Shown: positions 43,253-52,177, counted from the first letter of the stretch. The stretch: 64,000 nt of DNA from Achromobacter pulmonis (GCF_002885955.2 NZ_POQS01000003.1:564033-628032); one strand, 5' to 3'. Numbers and translations are program-made. Notes: generated by a model from the letters alone, not told the origin.

Positions 43253-44137
43253 TCAGCCGCCCGCCGCGCCGCCGGCGATGTGCTTCCACAGCGCGCCGGC
43301 CGCCGCGGATTGCCGGCCGGTCGCCGAGCGGACCAGGCCGAACTCGCGGCGCGCCGCCGGCGTCAGGGGCAGGGCGCGCAGTTGCCGCAGGTCCGCTGGC
43401 AGGGTGGACTCCGGCACCACCGCCACCCCCATGCCTTCGCGCACCAGCGCGCAGGCGCTGGCCCAGTCGCGCACCGTGACGCGCACGTCGCTCAGCGTCA
43501 GGCCGGCTTCGCGCGCCAGGCTGGCGCCGTTCACGCGGCAGCCTCCGGTCGCCAGGATGAACGGCTGCGCGGCCAGCTCGGCCAGCGTCACGCCGGCGGC
43601 CGACGAGCGCCGGGCGAGGGCATGCGCGCCGGGCAGCAGCGCCATCCAGCGGTCGCGGCCCAGGATCAGCGCTTTCCGGCCAGCCGCCGGATTGAGCGTC
43701 ACGCCCAGGTCGATGGCGTCCTGCGCCAGCCAGTCCTCGACCTCTTCGTCCGTGCCTTCCAGCGCCACCACTTCTATGCCGGGATGACGCTGGCCGAAGC
43801 TGCGCAACAGCGGCGGCAGCAGCGTCGAAATCACCGACGGAAAACTGCCCAGGCGCACACGGCCCCGGCTCAGGCCGCGGCTGGCGTCGGCCAGTGCGCG
43901 GATCGACTCCAGGTGCGACAGCATGGCGCGGGCGTGCTCGATCACCTCGGCCCCCAGCGCCGTCGCCTTCACCTCTTTGCGCGAGCGCGTGAAGACCTGG
44001 ATGCCCAGCGATGCCTCCAGTTGCGCGATGGCCTGACTGGCGCCGGATTGCGTCATGCCCACGCGCTCGGCGGCGCGCGAGATATTGCCGGTGTCGGCGG
44101 TGGCGGCCAGCAGACGCCAGTGGCCCAGGTTCAACAT
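43253..44137 (-). CDS. LysR-family regulator divergent from a glutathione S-transferase gene
   Basis: A 294-residue LysR protein. The HTH is NISRAAERVGMTQSGASQAI (about 18-37), then QLEASLGIQVFTRSRKEV. The effector domain is complete. The region between its start and the GST gene is only about 100 nt and carries the palindrome ATTAGC-TGA-GCTAAT 6 nt from the start, so it probably represses itself and controls the GST. Confidence 0.86.
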   Translation of the reverse strand: MLNLGHWRLLAATADTGNISRAAERVGMTQSGASQAIAQLEASLGIQVFTRSRKEVKATALGAEVIEHARAMLSHLESIRALADASRGLSRGRVRLGSFPSVISTLLPPLLRSFGQRHPGIEVVALEGTDEEVEDWLAQDAIDLGVTLNPAAGRKALILGRDRWMALLPGAHALARRSSAAGVTLAELAAQPFILATGGCRVNGASLAREAGLTLSDVRVTVRDWASACALVREGMGVAVVPESTLPADLRQLRALPLTPAARREFGLVRSATGRQSAAAGALWKHIAGGAAGG

Positions 44138-44142
44138 GATTA

Positions 44143-44157
44143 ATTAGCTGAGCTAAT
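44143..44157. promoter_or_regulatory. LysR operator palindrome
   Basis: A perfect inverted repeat ATTAGC-TGA-GCTAAT lies directly before the LysR start (44137), in the gap shared with the GST gene. It has the T-N11-A form, and its closeness to the start suggests autorepression. Confidence 0.6.
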
Positions 44158-44240
44158 GATAGAAAAATGAATCATTGATTTTACATATGCCATGCGCCGC
44201 CGCAGACTGCTTCTCCATCACAACCCTTGCCGGAGACTTC

Positions 44241-44843
44241 ATGAGGCTTTATTACGCACCGCATACCTGTTCGCTGGCGCCGCACATCGTGCTGCGAGAG
44301 CTGGAGCTGCCGTTCGAACTGATCCGGGTGGACAACCGGACCAAGCAGACTGCGGACGGACGCGACTTCCGGACCATCAACCCCAAAGGCTATGTGGCGG
44401 CGCTGGAACTGGACGACGGCGACGTGCTGACCGAAGGGCCGGCCATCCTGCAGCACCTGGCCGATCTGCGCCCGGACCGCAAGCTCGCCCCGCCTTGCGG
44501 CACGCGCGAGCGCACGCGCCTGCATGAATGGCTCAACTTCGTGACCAGCGAAATCCACGCCGGCTCGGCGCCGCTGTTCCAGGCGAGCCTGCCCGCCGCC
44601 GCCCTGGCGCATTTCCGCGAGCGGCTTTTCAAGCGCTTCGATTACCTGGACGGCATCCTCGCGGATCGCGCCCACCTGATGGGCGACCCGTATTGCGTGG
44701 CCGACGCCTATCTGTACACCGTGCTGGGCTGGCGCCGCTTCTTCGCCTTCGACCTGCAGCGCTGGCCCGGCTTGCGCGCCTACGAGGCGCGCATCGCGGC
44801 GCGGCCCGCGGTGCAGGCGGCGCTGGCCGCCGAAGCGCAATGA
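44241..44843 (+). CDS. Beta-class glutathione S-transferase
   Basis: A 200-residue GST. The ATG at 44241 begins MRLYYAPHTCSLAPHIVLRE, and C10 and H106 fall exactly where bacterial beta-class enzymes have their catalytic Cys and His. The thioredoxin-like N-domain (1-80) carries NPKGYVAAL and the glutathione-binding EGPAILQHLAD. The C-domain is all-helical. Cytoplasmic; it binds glutathione to electrophiles or acts as a reductase. It is divergent from a LysR gene that probably controls it. Confidence 0.92.
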   Translation: MRLYYAPHTCSLAPHIVLRELELPFELIRVDNRTKQTADGRDFRTINPKGYVAALELDDGDVLTEGPAILQHLADLRPDRKLAPPCGTRERTRLHEWLNFVTSEIHAGSAPLFQASLPAAALAHFRERLFKRFDYLDGILADRAHLMGDPYCVADAYLYTVLGWRRFFAFDLQRWPGLRAYEARIAARPAVQAALAAEAQ

Positions 44844-44844
44844 G

Positions 44845-45462
44845 CTACGCGCGCAGCGCCGCGATCTCCAGCGGGCGTGCCCCGCAGGCCTGCACCAGTT
44901 CCTCATCGTGGCTGGCGAACAGCACCACGCGGTCGCGCGACCAGATCCTGAACTGCTCGGCCAGCGCCGACCGGGCCTGGGCGTCCAGCCCGTTGCTGGG
45001 CCCGTCGGCGACGACCACGGCGGGATCGCCCAGCGCGGCCGCGGCCAGGTAGACCTTGCGGCGCGAGCCGGTCGACATCTGCTCGAAACGCTTGTCCAGA
45101 TGCGGCTCCAGCCCCAGCCGGCAGGCCAGGTCCAGCGCCCCGGCATCGACCGCCACCCGCTTGCCGGCGGAGACCCGTTCGAGCAGCGCGCGCCCGGTCA
45201 TCTCGGGAAACGCGAGGCAATTGTCGGGCGCGAAGGCCAGCCGGGCGCGGGCCGCTTCGGGCGAACCCGACAGCGAATGCCCGTCGATCCAGACCTCTCC
45301 GCCGTCGGGCGCGATGACGCCGGCGATGATGTTCAGCAAGCTGGACTTGCCGGTGTTGTCTTCTTCGCACAGCGCGTAGCAGCCAGGCCCGAACGTATAA
45401 GTCAGGCCCTGGAACACGGAATAGTCGCCGTAGCGTTTGCTGAGATTGTCGATGCGTAGCAT
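44845..45462 (-). CDS. Degenerate ABC-type ATPase domain protein
   Basis: A 205-residue ABC domain without a membrane part. The fold is recognisable from MLRIDNLSKRYGDYSVFQGL and from IIAGVIAPDGGEVWIDG. Key motifs are altered. Walker A reads EEDNTGKSS at 33-41, where the first Gly is Glu. The signature is MSTGSRRK. Walker B is VVVADGPSNGLD, with Gly in place of the catalytic Glu. The switch His (H185, FASHDEELV) remains. It may bind ATP but hydrolysis should be weak or absent. No permease gene is near. It abuts the GST gene tail to tail. Confidence 0.8.
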   Translation of the reverse strand: MLRIDNLSKRYGDYSVFQGLTYTFGPGCYALCEEDNTGKSSLLNIIAGVIAPDGGEVWIDGHSLSGSPEAARARLAFAPDNCLAFPEMTGRALLERVSAGKRVAVDAGALDLACRLGLEPHLDKRFEQMSTGSRRKVYLAAAALGDPAVVVADGPSNGLDAQARSALAEQFRIWSRDRVVLFASHDEELVQACGARPLEIAALRA

Positions 45463-45531
45463 GCCGCAAGTGTACGCACGAACGCGGCGCGCAGCCACAA
45501 CCGGCCTGCGCGCCCGCGCTAACATCGGCCC

Positions 45532-46305
45532 ATGAGCGCGACTCCCGACATTCCCCGCCAGGCCGGTCAGGCCCTGGCCGTCCTGCAACGCCGTCTCGGC
45601 CCCGCGCTGCTGGCCGTATACCTGCATGGCTCCGCGCGCGGCGGCGGCCTGCGGCCGCAAAGCGACGTGGACCTGCTGGCCGTGACCGACGGGCCGCTGT
45701 CCGCCGACGCGCGCGGCCCGCTCACGCGCGACCTGATGGCGCTGTCGGCCTATCCGGCGCGCTCCGAATCGATGAGGCCGCTGGAAATCCTGGTGTTCGA
45801 CCGGCACGATCTCGACCCGCTGCCGTATCCGGCGCGCAGCGAATTCGTGTACGGCGAATGGCTGCGGCCCGGGTTCGAGGCCGGCGGCGTGCCGCTGCCG
45901 CTCGCGGACCCCGAGCTCACCATCGTGCTGGCCCAGGCGCGCCAGACCGCGCTGCCGCTTTTCGGTCCCGCGCCGCGGCAGCTGCTTCCCGAGGTGCCGC
46001 AACACGACCTGCGGCGCGCCATGGCCGACGCGCTGCCGGCGCTCATGGCCGGGCTCGAAGGCGACGAGCGCAACGTGCTGCTGACCCTGGCCCGCATGTG
46101 GCGCACGGCGGTCAGCGGCGACATCGTCGCCAAGGACGCGGCCGCCGCCTGGGCCGCCGACCGCCTGCCGACGCAAACCGCGCAGGTGCTGGCGCTGGCG
46201 CGCGCCGCTTATCTGGATGGCGCGGAAACGGACTGGACCGCGCGCCGCCGGCAGGTCGGCGAAGCCGCGCGCGTGTTGCGCGCGCGGGTGGAATCAGCCT
46301 TGTGA
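45532..46305 (+). CDS. AadA-like aminoglycoside nucleotidyltransferase
   Basis: A 257-residue protein that aligns throughout with ANT(3'')/ANT(9) enzymes. The nucleotidyltransferase motif is LHGSARGGGLRPQSDVDLL with metal ligands D45 and D47. The probable catalytic base is E85 (MRPLEILVF). The C-terminal domain has GDERNVLLTLARMW. Where AadA has PWRYP, this protein has PLPYP, so the Trp thought to contact streptomycin is Leu. Adenylation of spectinomycin is therefore more likely than of streptomycin. It lies in ordinary chromosomal context, with no integron or transposon sequence nearby. Confidence 0.85.
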   Translation: MSATPDIPRQAGQALAVLQRRLGPALLAVYLHGSARGGGLRPQSDVDLLAVTDGPLSADARGPLTRDLMALSAYPARSESMRPLEILVFDRHDLDPLPYPARSEFVYGEWLRPGFEAGGVPLPLADPELTIVLAQARQTALPLFGPAPRQLLPEVPQHDLRRAMADALPALMAGLEGDERNVLLTLARMWRTAVSGDIVAKDAAAAWAADRLPTQTAQVLALARAAYLDGAETDWTARRRQVGEAARVLRARVESAL

Positions 46306-46421
46306 GGCGGGGCGGCGGCGTCGGTACAGACCTTGATTGACAATCGCAGGGGGGCCATTGAAACTGTGCGCTTCCCGGGCCTCGCGGGCCTCAATGCTCT
46401 GGCTTGCAGCAGATCGACGCA

Positions 46422-47363
46422 ATGGCGCGCAGCATTCCCCCCTTGAATCCCTTGCTTGCCTTCGAGGCCGCCGCCCGGCATGGCAGCTTCGCGCGCGCGG
46501 CGGCCGAACTCTCCGTCACGCCCACCGCCATCAGCCGCCAGGTGAAGATGCTGGAGAACTATTTCGGCACCGAATTCTTCGACCGCGAGCCGGGCGGCGT
46601 GCAGTTGACGCCGGAGGCGCGCGAGTATGCCGCGCACCTGTCGCGGGCGTTTCGCCAGATCGCGACGGCGACCGACGATTTCCGCGCCAATCACGCTTCC
46701 AGCATCCTGACGATCAGCGGCTACACCACGTTCCTGGTCAAGTGGCTCGTCCCCAAGCTGCCGGCCTTCCAGAAGCGCTTTCCGCACATCAAGGTGCGGC
46801 TGGTCACCAGTTCGGCCGCCGGCGCGGCGCGCACCGACGCCGACATCGCCATCCTGTATGGCGAGAACGACTGGCCGGGCCTGCAGGCGATGCTGTTGTT
46901 CAACGATGAGCTGGTGCCCGTGGGCAGCCCGGCCCTGCTGGCCGAGCAGCCTGCCGGCCGCGGCCGCGCGCAGGGCGGAGCATCGCCGGCCGACATCGCG
47001 CAGCGGGTCGCCGCCATGCCCTTGCTGCAGCTCGAAGCGCGCCGCAACGACTGGCTGGACTGGTTCGAACTGGCCAAAGTGGCGCCGCCCAAGAACGGTT
47101 TCCAGTCTTTCGAGGACCTGGGCGTGGTGCTGGAATCGGCGCGCAGCGGCCTGGGCGTGGCGCTGGTGCAGCGCGCATACGTGGAAGAGAACCTGGCGCA
47201 CGGAGACCTGGCGATCGCGGCGCCCATCACGCTGCGGCGCAGCCGTGGCTACTATGCGCTGGCGGGCCAGGGCAGCGCCGCCAAATCCAAAGTGAAGTCT
47301 TTCTTCGACTGGCTCGCCGCGTACCAGGCAAGGCCGGCGGACGAACCGGACGGCGCGCCCTAA
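46422..47363 (+). CDS. GcvA-like LysR regulator of the adjacent catabolic cluster
   Basis: A 313-residue LysR protein. The ATG at 46422 gives ARSIPPLNPLLAFEAAARHG, the typical GcvA-group start; a TTG at 46404 in frame was rejected. The HTH is FARAAAELSVTPTAISRQVK. The effector domain contains DIAILYGENDWPGL, the GcvA-group loop. It lies 94 nt upstream of the nine-gene cluster on the same strand and is its most likely activator. Confidence 0.87.
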   Translation: MARSIPPLNPLLAFEAAARHGSFARAAAELSVTPTAISRQVKMLENYFGTEFFDREPGGVQLTPEAREYAAHLSRAFRQIATATDDFRANHASSILTISGYTTFLVKWLVPKLPAFQKRFPHIKVRLVTSSAAGAARTDADIAILYGENDWPGLQAMLLFNDELVPVGSPALLAEQPAGRGRAQGGASPADIAQRVAAMPLLQLEARRNDWLDWFELAKVAPPKNGFQSFEDLGVVLESARSGLGVALVQRAYVEENLAHGDLAIAAPITLRRSRGYYALAGQGSAAKSKVKSFFDWLAAYQARPADEPDGAP

Positions 47364-47457
47364 CCAAAAGTCAGCCTGCGGCCGAGATATTGTCGTTTGA
47401 GGCGCCTGTGGCGCGCAGATAGACTTTCCTCACACTTTCACCGATGAGGAAGGCAGC

Positions 47458-48624
47458 GTGGATCTCCAATTGAACGAACAACGCAGGCTGATGCTCGCCT
47501 CGGTGCGCGAGCTGGCGCAGCAGGAATTCAAGCCTCGCGGGCTGGAGTACCTGGACGGGACTTTTCCCTGGGAGAACATCCGTCAGCTGGCCGATATCGG
47601 CGTATTGGGCATGGCGGTGCCCGAGGAATACGGCGGGCTGGGCCTGCCGGTGTTCGACACCGCGCTGATCCTGGAAGAGATTTCCAAGGTCTGCTATGTG
47701 ACGGCGATGGCCGCGCTGGGCGAGGCCGGCGTCCAGACCCGCGTGATTTCCACCTATGCCCCGCGCGAGATCCGCGAGCGGATACTGCCCAAGGTCTGCA
47801 GCGGGGAATGCATCCTGGCCATCTGCATGACCGAGCCCCATGCCGGCACGGACGTGGCCAACTATCGGACCAACGTCGTCGTCAAGGATGACCGCCTGAT
47901 CTTGAACGGAACCAAGACGCTCATCAGCCGGGCGCCGGAAGCCGGCATGTTCGTGGTGTTCACCCGCGTCAACGGCCAGCCCGGCCGCGAAGGCATAGGC
48001 TGTGTGCTGGTCGAGCCCAGCACCCCCGGCTTTGCGGTGACCGGCACCTATCACACCATGGGCGGCGAGAACCTGCACGAGGTCCAGTTCAACGATTGCG
48101 AGCTGCCGCTGGAAAACCTGGTGATCCGGGAAGACGGCTTTCGCAAGCTGCTGACGGCCTTCAACACGCAGCGCTGCCTGAACCCCAGCATTTCGCTGGG
48201 GCTGGCCGAAGGCGCGTTCGACGAGGCGGTGAAATACACGAAGGGCCGCACGATCTTCGGCAAGCCCATCGCAGATTCCCAAGGCGTGCGCTGGAAGCTG
48301 GCGGACATGTACCGCAATATCGAGGCGGCGCGCGGCATGCTGTACAAGGCCTGTCTTTCGGCCAATCCGTTTCCCGATCCCTTCCTCAGCGCCACGGCCA
48401 AGATCACCTGCAACGAGACCGCGATCAACGTCACCAGCGACGCGGTGCAGCTGCACGGCGGCTACGGTTTTACCGACGAATACCTGGTTTCGCGGCTGTT
48501 TCGCGGCGCCAGATACGGCACGCTGGGCGGCGGCGCGAGCGAGACCCTCAAGGACCTCATCGCCAAGCGCATTCTCAAGGACGGGGATTCGCCCGATGGC
48601 ATCCTGTCCTTGATAGGCGTGTAG
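47458..48624 (+). CDS. Acyl-CoA dehydrogenase superfamily protein lacking the catalytic Glu (possible desulfinase-type)
   Basis: A 388-residue flavoprotein read from a GTG with a strong AGGAAGG site. The acyl-CoA dehydrogenase fold is clear (PEEYGGLGLPVFD, ICMTEPHAGTDVANYRT, QLHGGYGFTDEYLVSR). Both positions where family members carry the catalytic base are altered: Q238 in helix G (FNTQRCLN) and G358 (ARYGTLGGGASE). As far as I recall, the 3-sulfinopropionyl-CoA desulfinases have the same Gln/Gly pair at the same spacing, together with a sulfinate-binding Arg I cannot place here. Alternatively it is an atypical dehydrogenase or reductase. First gene of the cluster; a SucCD-type ligase follows. 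Confidence 0.8.
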   Translation: MDLQLNEQRRLMLASVRELAQQEFKPRGLEYLDGTFPWENIRQLADIGVLGMAVPEEYGGLGLPVFDTALILEEISKVCYVTAMAALGEAGVQTRVISTYAPREIRERILPKVCSGECILAICMTEPHAGTDVANYRTNVVVKDDRLILNGTKTLISRAPEAGMFVVFTRVNGQPGREGIGCVLVEPSTPGFAVTGTYHTMGGENLHEVQFNDCELPLENLVIREDGFRKLLTAFNTQRCLNPSISLGLAEGAFDEAVKYTKGRTIFGKPIADSQGVRWKLADMYRNIEAARGMLYKACLSANPFPDPFLSATAKITCNETAINVTSDAVQLHGGYGFTDEYLVSRLFRGARYGTLGGGASETLKDLIAKRILKDGDSPDGILSLIGV

Positions 48625-48657
48625 CCCCCATCCGAAACCAAGCAGCCCAGGCGTCCC

Positions 48658-50091
48658 ATGCTCAATCCGACTCTGCCGCAGGTGGCTTCTCTCTTCATCG
48701 ACAATCAATGGATTTCATCCGATGTGTCGAAGCCGGCGTTCAATCCGTTCAACGGCGAATCGATCGGCCGCGTGTTCGAGTGCTCGCCCGAGCTGCTCGA
48801 CCTGGCCCTGGCCGCGGCCAGGCGGGGCGCGGAACTGGCGGCCGCCATGCCGGCGCGCGAAAGAGCCGGCAAACTGCACCGGGCGGCGGACAACGTGCGC
48901 GCCCATGCGCAGGAGCTGGCGCTGGTGATGGCCGTGGAGACCGGCAAGCCGGTGCGCGATGGCCGCACCGAGGTGCTGCGCAGCGCCGACACACTGGACC
49001 TGGCCGCGCAGGAAGGCCTGCGCATCGAAGGCCGGCACATACCGATGGACAGCAGCGCGATCGGGGCCGGCAAGCTGGGCGTGAGCCTGCGGTTTCCGGT
49101 GGGCGTGGTGGCCGCCATCACGCCGTTCAACGCGCCGGTGAACCTGACCGCCCACAAGCTGGGCCCGGCCTGGGCGGCGGGCAATTCGGTCATCCTCAAG
49201 CCTTCGGCGCAGGCCGCGCTGACGCTGCAGAAGTACGTCGAAATCCTGCTCGAAGGCGGCATTCCGCCCGAATGGCTGCAACTGGTGCAGGGCGACCAGG
49301 CCGCGGCGGCGTTGGTGCGCGCGCCGCAGGTCGACTTCATCTCCTTTACCGGATCGAGCGGCGTGGGCGAGCTCATCAAGGCCGGCAGCGGCCTGAAGCG
49401 GGTCGCGCTGGAGCTGGGCGGCGTCGGCCATACCATCGTCGCGCAGGACGCCGTGCTGGAAGACTGCGCGCCGGTGTGCGCGATAAACGGCATGCGCCTG
49501 GCCGGGCAAAGCTGCATATCGGTACAGAACGTATGCGTGCACCGCTCCCTCTATGACGGCTTCCTGGAACGGATCGCCGCCTCGGTCGGCGCGCTGAAGA
49601 CGGGTAATCCGCTGGACGAAGCCACCGATGTCGGTCCCGTGATTTCCGAGCATTCCGCCGCGCGCATCCTGACGCTGGTGGACGAAGCCCGCCGCGACGG
49701 CGCGCAGCGGGTTTGCGGCGGCGCGCGGGCCGGAGCGCTGGTGCAGCCCACGCTGCTGGCCGGCGTGCCGGCCGATGCGCGCGTCGTGCGGCAGGAAGTG
49801 TTCGGGCCGGTGGTCAACGTGATGCCTTACGACGATATCGAGGCGGTGTTCCGCCAGATAAACGCCGGTCCGTTCGGCCTGCAGGCCGGTATTTTCACGC
49901 AGTCCATCGGGCTTGCAATGACGGCGATGCGCAGGCTGCGCATGGGCGGGGTCATCGTCAACGGCTCGTCGACCTGGCGTTCGGACCAGGCGCCCTATGG
50001 CGGCGTCAAGGACAGCGGCATGGGCCGCGAAGGCCCGAAGTTCGCCATCCGCGAGATGACCGAAGAGCGGTTCGTCGTATTCAACGCATGA
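48658..50091 (+). CDS. Aldehyde dehydrogenase (NAD(P)+)
   Basis: A 477-residue aldehyde dehydrogenase. The catalytic Cys is C286 (GQSCISVQ), the general base E252 (LELGG), and N158 (TPFNAP) completes the site. The Rossmann motif is SFTGSSGVG. It oxidises an aldehyde to the carboxylate, probably the product of the ThDP enzyme of this cluster, which the adjacent ligase could activate with CoA. Lactaldehyde- and sulfolactaldehyde-type enzymes look similar. The gene is 33 nt after the acyl-CoA dehydrogenase homologue and 15 nt before the ligase beta gene. Confidence 0.92.
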   Translation: MLNPTLPQVASLFIDNQWISSDVSKPAFNPFNGESIGRVFECSPELLDLALAAARRGAELAAAMPARERAGKLHRAADNVRAHAQELALVMAVETGKPVRDGRTEVLRSADTLDLAAQEGLRIEGRHIPMDSSAIGAGKLGVSLRFPVGVVAAITPFNAPVNLTAHKLGPAWAAGNSVILKPSAQAALTLQKYVEILLEGGIPPEWLQLVQGDQAAAALVRAPQVDFISFTGSSGVGELIKAGSGLKRVALELGGVGHTIVAQDAVLEDCAPVCAINGMRLAGQSCISVQNVCVHRSLYDGFLERIAASVGALKTGNPLDEATDVGPVISEHSAARILTLVDEARRDGAQRVCGGARAGALVQPTLLAGVPADARVVRQEVFGPVVNVMPYDDIEAVFRQINAGPFGLQAGIFTQSIGLAMTAMRRLRMGGVIVNGSSTWRSDQAPYGGVKDSGMGREGPKFAIREMTEERFVVFNA

Positions 50092-50106
50092 AAACCGGAG
50101 ACACCT

Positions 50107-51279
50107 ATGTTGTTGCTTGAGGTCGATGGCAAGGCGCTGCTGGCGCGGGCGGGCATCGCCGTGCCGGCCGGCGTGCTGGACGAAGGCGGCGCCGCGCCGG
50201 ACCTGCCCGGCGCGGGGCCGTGGATCGCCAAGGCCCAGGTCCCCGTGGGCGGGCGCGGCAAGGCCGGCGGCGTCTTGCCGGTGGCGTCGGCCGGCGATCT
50301 GCCGCCGGTGCGAGCCGCCTTGCTCGGCAAGCGGATCAAGGGCTTCGAGACTCCCGAGATCCTGATCGAGCAGGCGTGCGCGGGCGAGGAACATTATCTT
50401 GCGCTCATGCTGGACGCGGCGGCCGGCGGCGCCCGCTTGATCTATTCGCCGTTCGGCGGAATCGACATCGAATCGCGGCAGGCCGGCGCCGACGGCTACA
50501 ACGCCGTGACGCCGCTGGAGGCGCCGGCCTTGGCGCGCGCCGTGCACGAGATGGCCGCGACGGCTCCGGCCAGCCACCGCGCCGCGATCCTGGCGGCCGG
50601 CCTGGCGCTGGCCGAGCTGTTCCTGGCCAGGCAACTGCTGCTCGCCGAGATCAACCCGCTGTTCGCGCTGCCCGACGGCAGCGTGCTGGCCGGCGACGCC
50701 AAGGTCGTCATCGACATGAACACCCTGGCGCAGCAGCCCGAGATCGTGGCGCTGCTGCGCGCCCGGCAACACCGTTATCCGGACGGCTGGCGCAAGCACT
50801 CGGAGGACTTCGATTTCGTCGAGATCGATCCCGCCGGGCAGATCGGCCTGGTGACCACCGGGGCCGGGCTTTCCATGATGCTGATAGATGAAATGGTGCG
50901 GCGCGGACTGGCGCCCTACAACTTCTGCGACGTCCGCACGGGGCAGATGCGCGGCAGCCCCGAACGCCTGCTGCGCATTTTCGACTGGCTGCGGGCGGCG
51001 GGCAGCGTGCGCGTGCTGCTGGTCAACGTATTCGCGGGCATCACCGACCTGGCCGAGTTCACGCAATTGCTCGTGACCGCGCTGCGGGCGCGCCCGGACT
51101 GGCGCGTGCCGATAGTCGCCCGGCTGGTGGGCAACGGCGAAGCGGCCGCGCGGCGCATCATCGACGCCAACCCGGATCTCGCGCTGTGCTTCGAGCCCGA
51201 CCTCGAACGCGCGCTGGACCAGGTGCAGGTCCTGTTGGCCCGGCAGGCCGCCGGCAAGGAGAGCGCTCATGCTGTTTGA
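50107..51279 (+). CDS. Succinate/malate-CoA ligase-type beta subunit (SucC/MtkA-like)
   Basis: A 390-residue ATP-grasp subunit. Its start (LLLEVDGKALLARAGIAVP) and IAKAQVPVGGRGKAGGV are the family marks, and the C-terminal domain has VEIDPAGQIGLVTTGAGLSM and VFAGITDLAEF. With the alpha subunit it forms an acyl-CoA from a carboxylic acid, CoA and ATP. The housekeeping sucCD pair is normally encoded elsewhere, so this is an accessory ligase for a pathway acid. It overlaps the alpha gene by 11 nt. Confidence 0.9.
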   Translation: MLLLEVDGKALLARAGIAVPAGVLDEGGAAPDLPGAGPWIAKAQVPVGGRGKAGGVLPVASAGDLPPVRAALLGKRIKGFETPEILIEQACAGEEHYLALMLDAAAGGARLIYSPFGGIDIESRQAGADGYNAVTPLEAPALARAVHEMAATAPASHRAAILAAGLALAELFLARQLLLAEINPLFALPDGSVLAGDAKVVIDMNTLAQQPEIVALLRARQHRYPDGWRKHSEDFDFVEIDPAGQIGLVTTGAGLSMMLIDEMVRRGLAPYNFCDVRTGQMRGSPERLLRIFDWLRAAGSVRVLLVNVFAGITDLAEFTQLLVTALRARPDWRVPIVARLVGNGEAAARRIIDANPDLALCFEPDLERALDQVQVLLARQAAGKESAHAV

Positions 51280-52156
51280 CATGGATCGCAGGACGCCGGT
51301 CATCGTGCAGGGCATCACGGGCCGCATGGGCCGGATGCATGCCGACCTGATGCGCCGATACGGCACGAACATCGTTGGCGGCACGGGTTCCGTCGAGAAG
51401 GGCGAGGAAGACGCCCTGCCGGTCTCGCAGCGCTGCGCCGAGATCGTCGAAAGAACCGGGGCCCAGGCAAGCATCGCCATCGTGCCGCCCGCCGCGGTGC
51501 CGGCCGCGGTGCAGGAGGCGGTGGCGGCCGGCATCAAACTGATCGTGACGGTCGCCGAAGGCATCCCCGTGCACGAAGCCGTCAGGCTGAGGGCGCTGAC
51601 ACGCGATGCCGGCGTGACATGGATCGGCCCTTCGACGCCGGGCCTGTGCGTGCCGGGCGAGATAAAGCTGGGATTCCTGCCGGACGCCGCGTTGGCGCCG
51701 GGATGCTTCGGCGTCATGTCCAAGAGCGGCACGCTGTCGTACGAGGTGGGACGGCGCATGCGGGAAAAAGGGCTGGGCCAGAGCCTGTGGATCGGCGTGG
51801 GCGGCGATCCCGTGAAGGGCACGCGTTTCGGCGATCTGGCCCAGGGGCTGCTGCATCACGGCAAGACGCAAGCCATCGTGCTCATCGGCGAAATCGGCGG
51901 CAACGAGGAAGAGGAGTTCGCCGGCGTCTGGCAGGCGTTGGGCGGCGGCAAGCCGGTGTACGCGCTGATTGCCGGCGCCCAGGCCAAGGAAGGCATTCCC
52001 ATGGGACACGCCGGCGCCCTGGTGATGGGCCAGAGCGGGTCCCTGGAGTCCAAGCGGGCCAGCCTGCAGCAGGCCGGCGCCCAGGTGTTCGACACCATAC
52101 AGGCGATGCTGGACGCGATGGCGCGGGATTTCGCGCCGGCCGCCAGCCGCCTCTAG
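51269..52156 (+). CDS. Succinate/malate-CoA ligase-type alpha subunit (SucD/MtkB-like)
   Basis: A 295-residue subunit. The phospho-histidine is H247 (PMGHAGALVMGQ), and the CoA-binding motif VQGITGRMG and the conserved MSKSGTLSYEV and GVGGDPVKGT are present. It carries the phosphate intermediate and the CoA-binding Rossmann domain. It starts 11 nt before the beta stop, after AAGGAG. The acid activated is unknown; candidates are the product of the aldehyde dehydrogenase or a 3-sulfinopropionate-like acid. Confidence 0.9.
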   Translation: MLFDMDRRTPVIVQGITGRMGRMHADLMRRYGTNIVGGTGSVEKGEEDALPVSQRCAEIVERTGAQASIAIVPPAAVPAAVQEAVAAGIKLIVTVAEGIPVHEAVRLRALTRDAGVTWIGPSTPGLCVPGEIKLGFLPDAALAPGCFGVMSKSGTLSYEVGRRMREKGLGQSLWIGVGGDPVKGTRFGDLAQGLLHHGKTQAIVLIGEIGGNEEEEFAGVWQALGGGKPVYALIAGAQAKEGIPMGHAGALVMGQSGSLESKRASLQQAGAQVFDTIQAMLDAMARDFAPAASRL

Positions 52157-52177
52157 AAAACCAGAGGGGAGGATGGA

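Noticed and set aside
45532..46305. The AadA-like gene as an acquired integron cassette.
   Set aside because: No attC-like site, integrase or base-composition change is seen; the surrounding genes are ordinary chromosomal ones.
50107..52156. The SucCD-type pair as the housekeeping succinyl-CoA synthetase.
   Set aside because: It is embedded in a catabolic cluster, without TCA-cycle neighbours, and resembles the MtkAB/malate-type branch at least as much.
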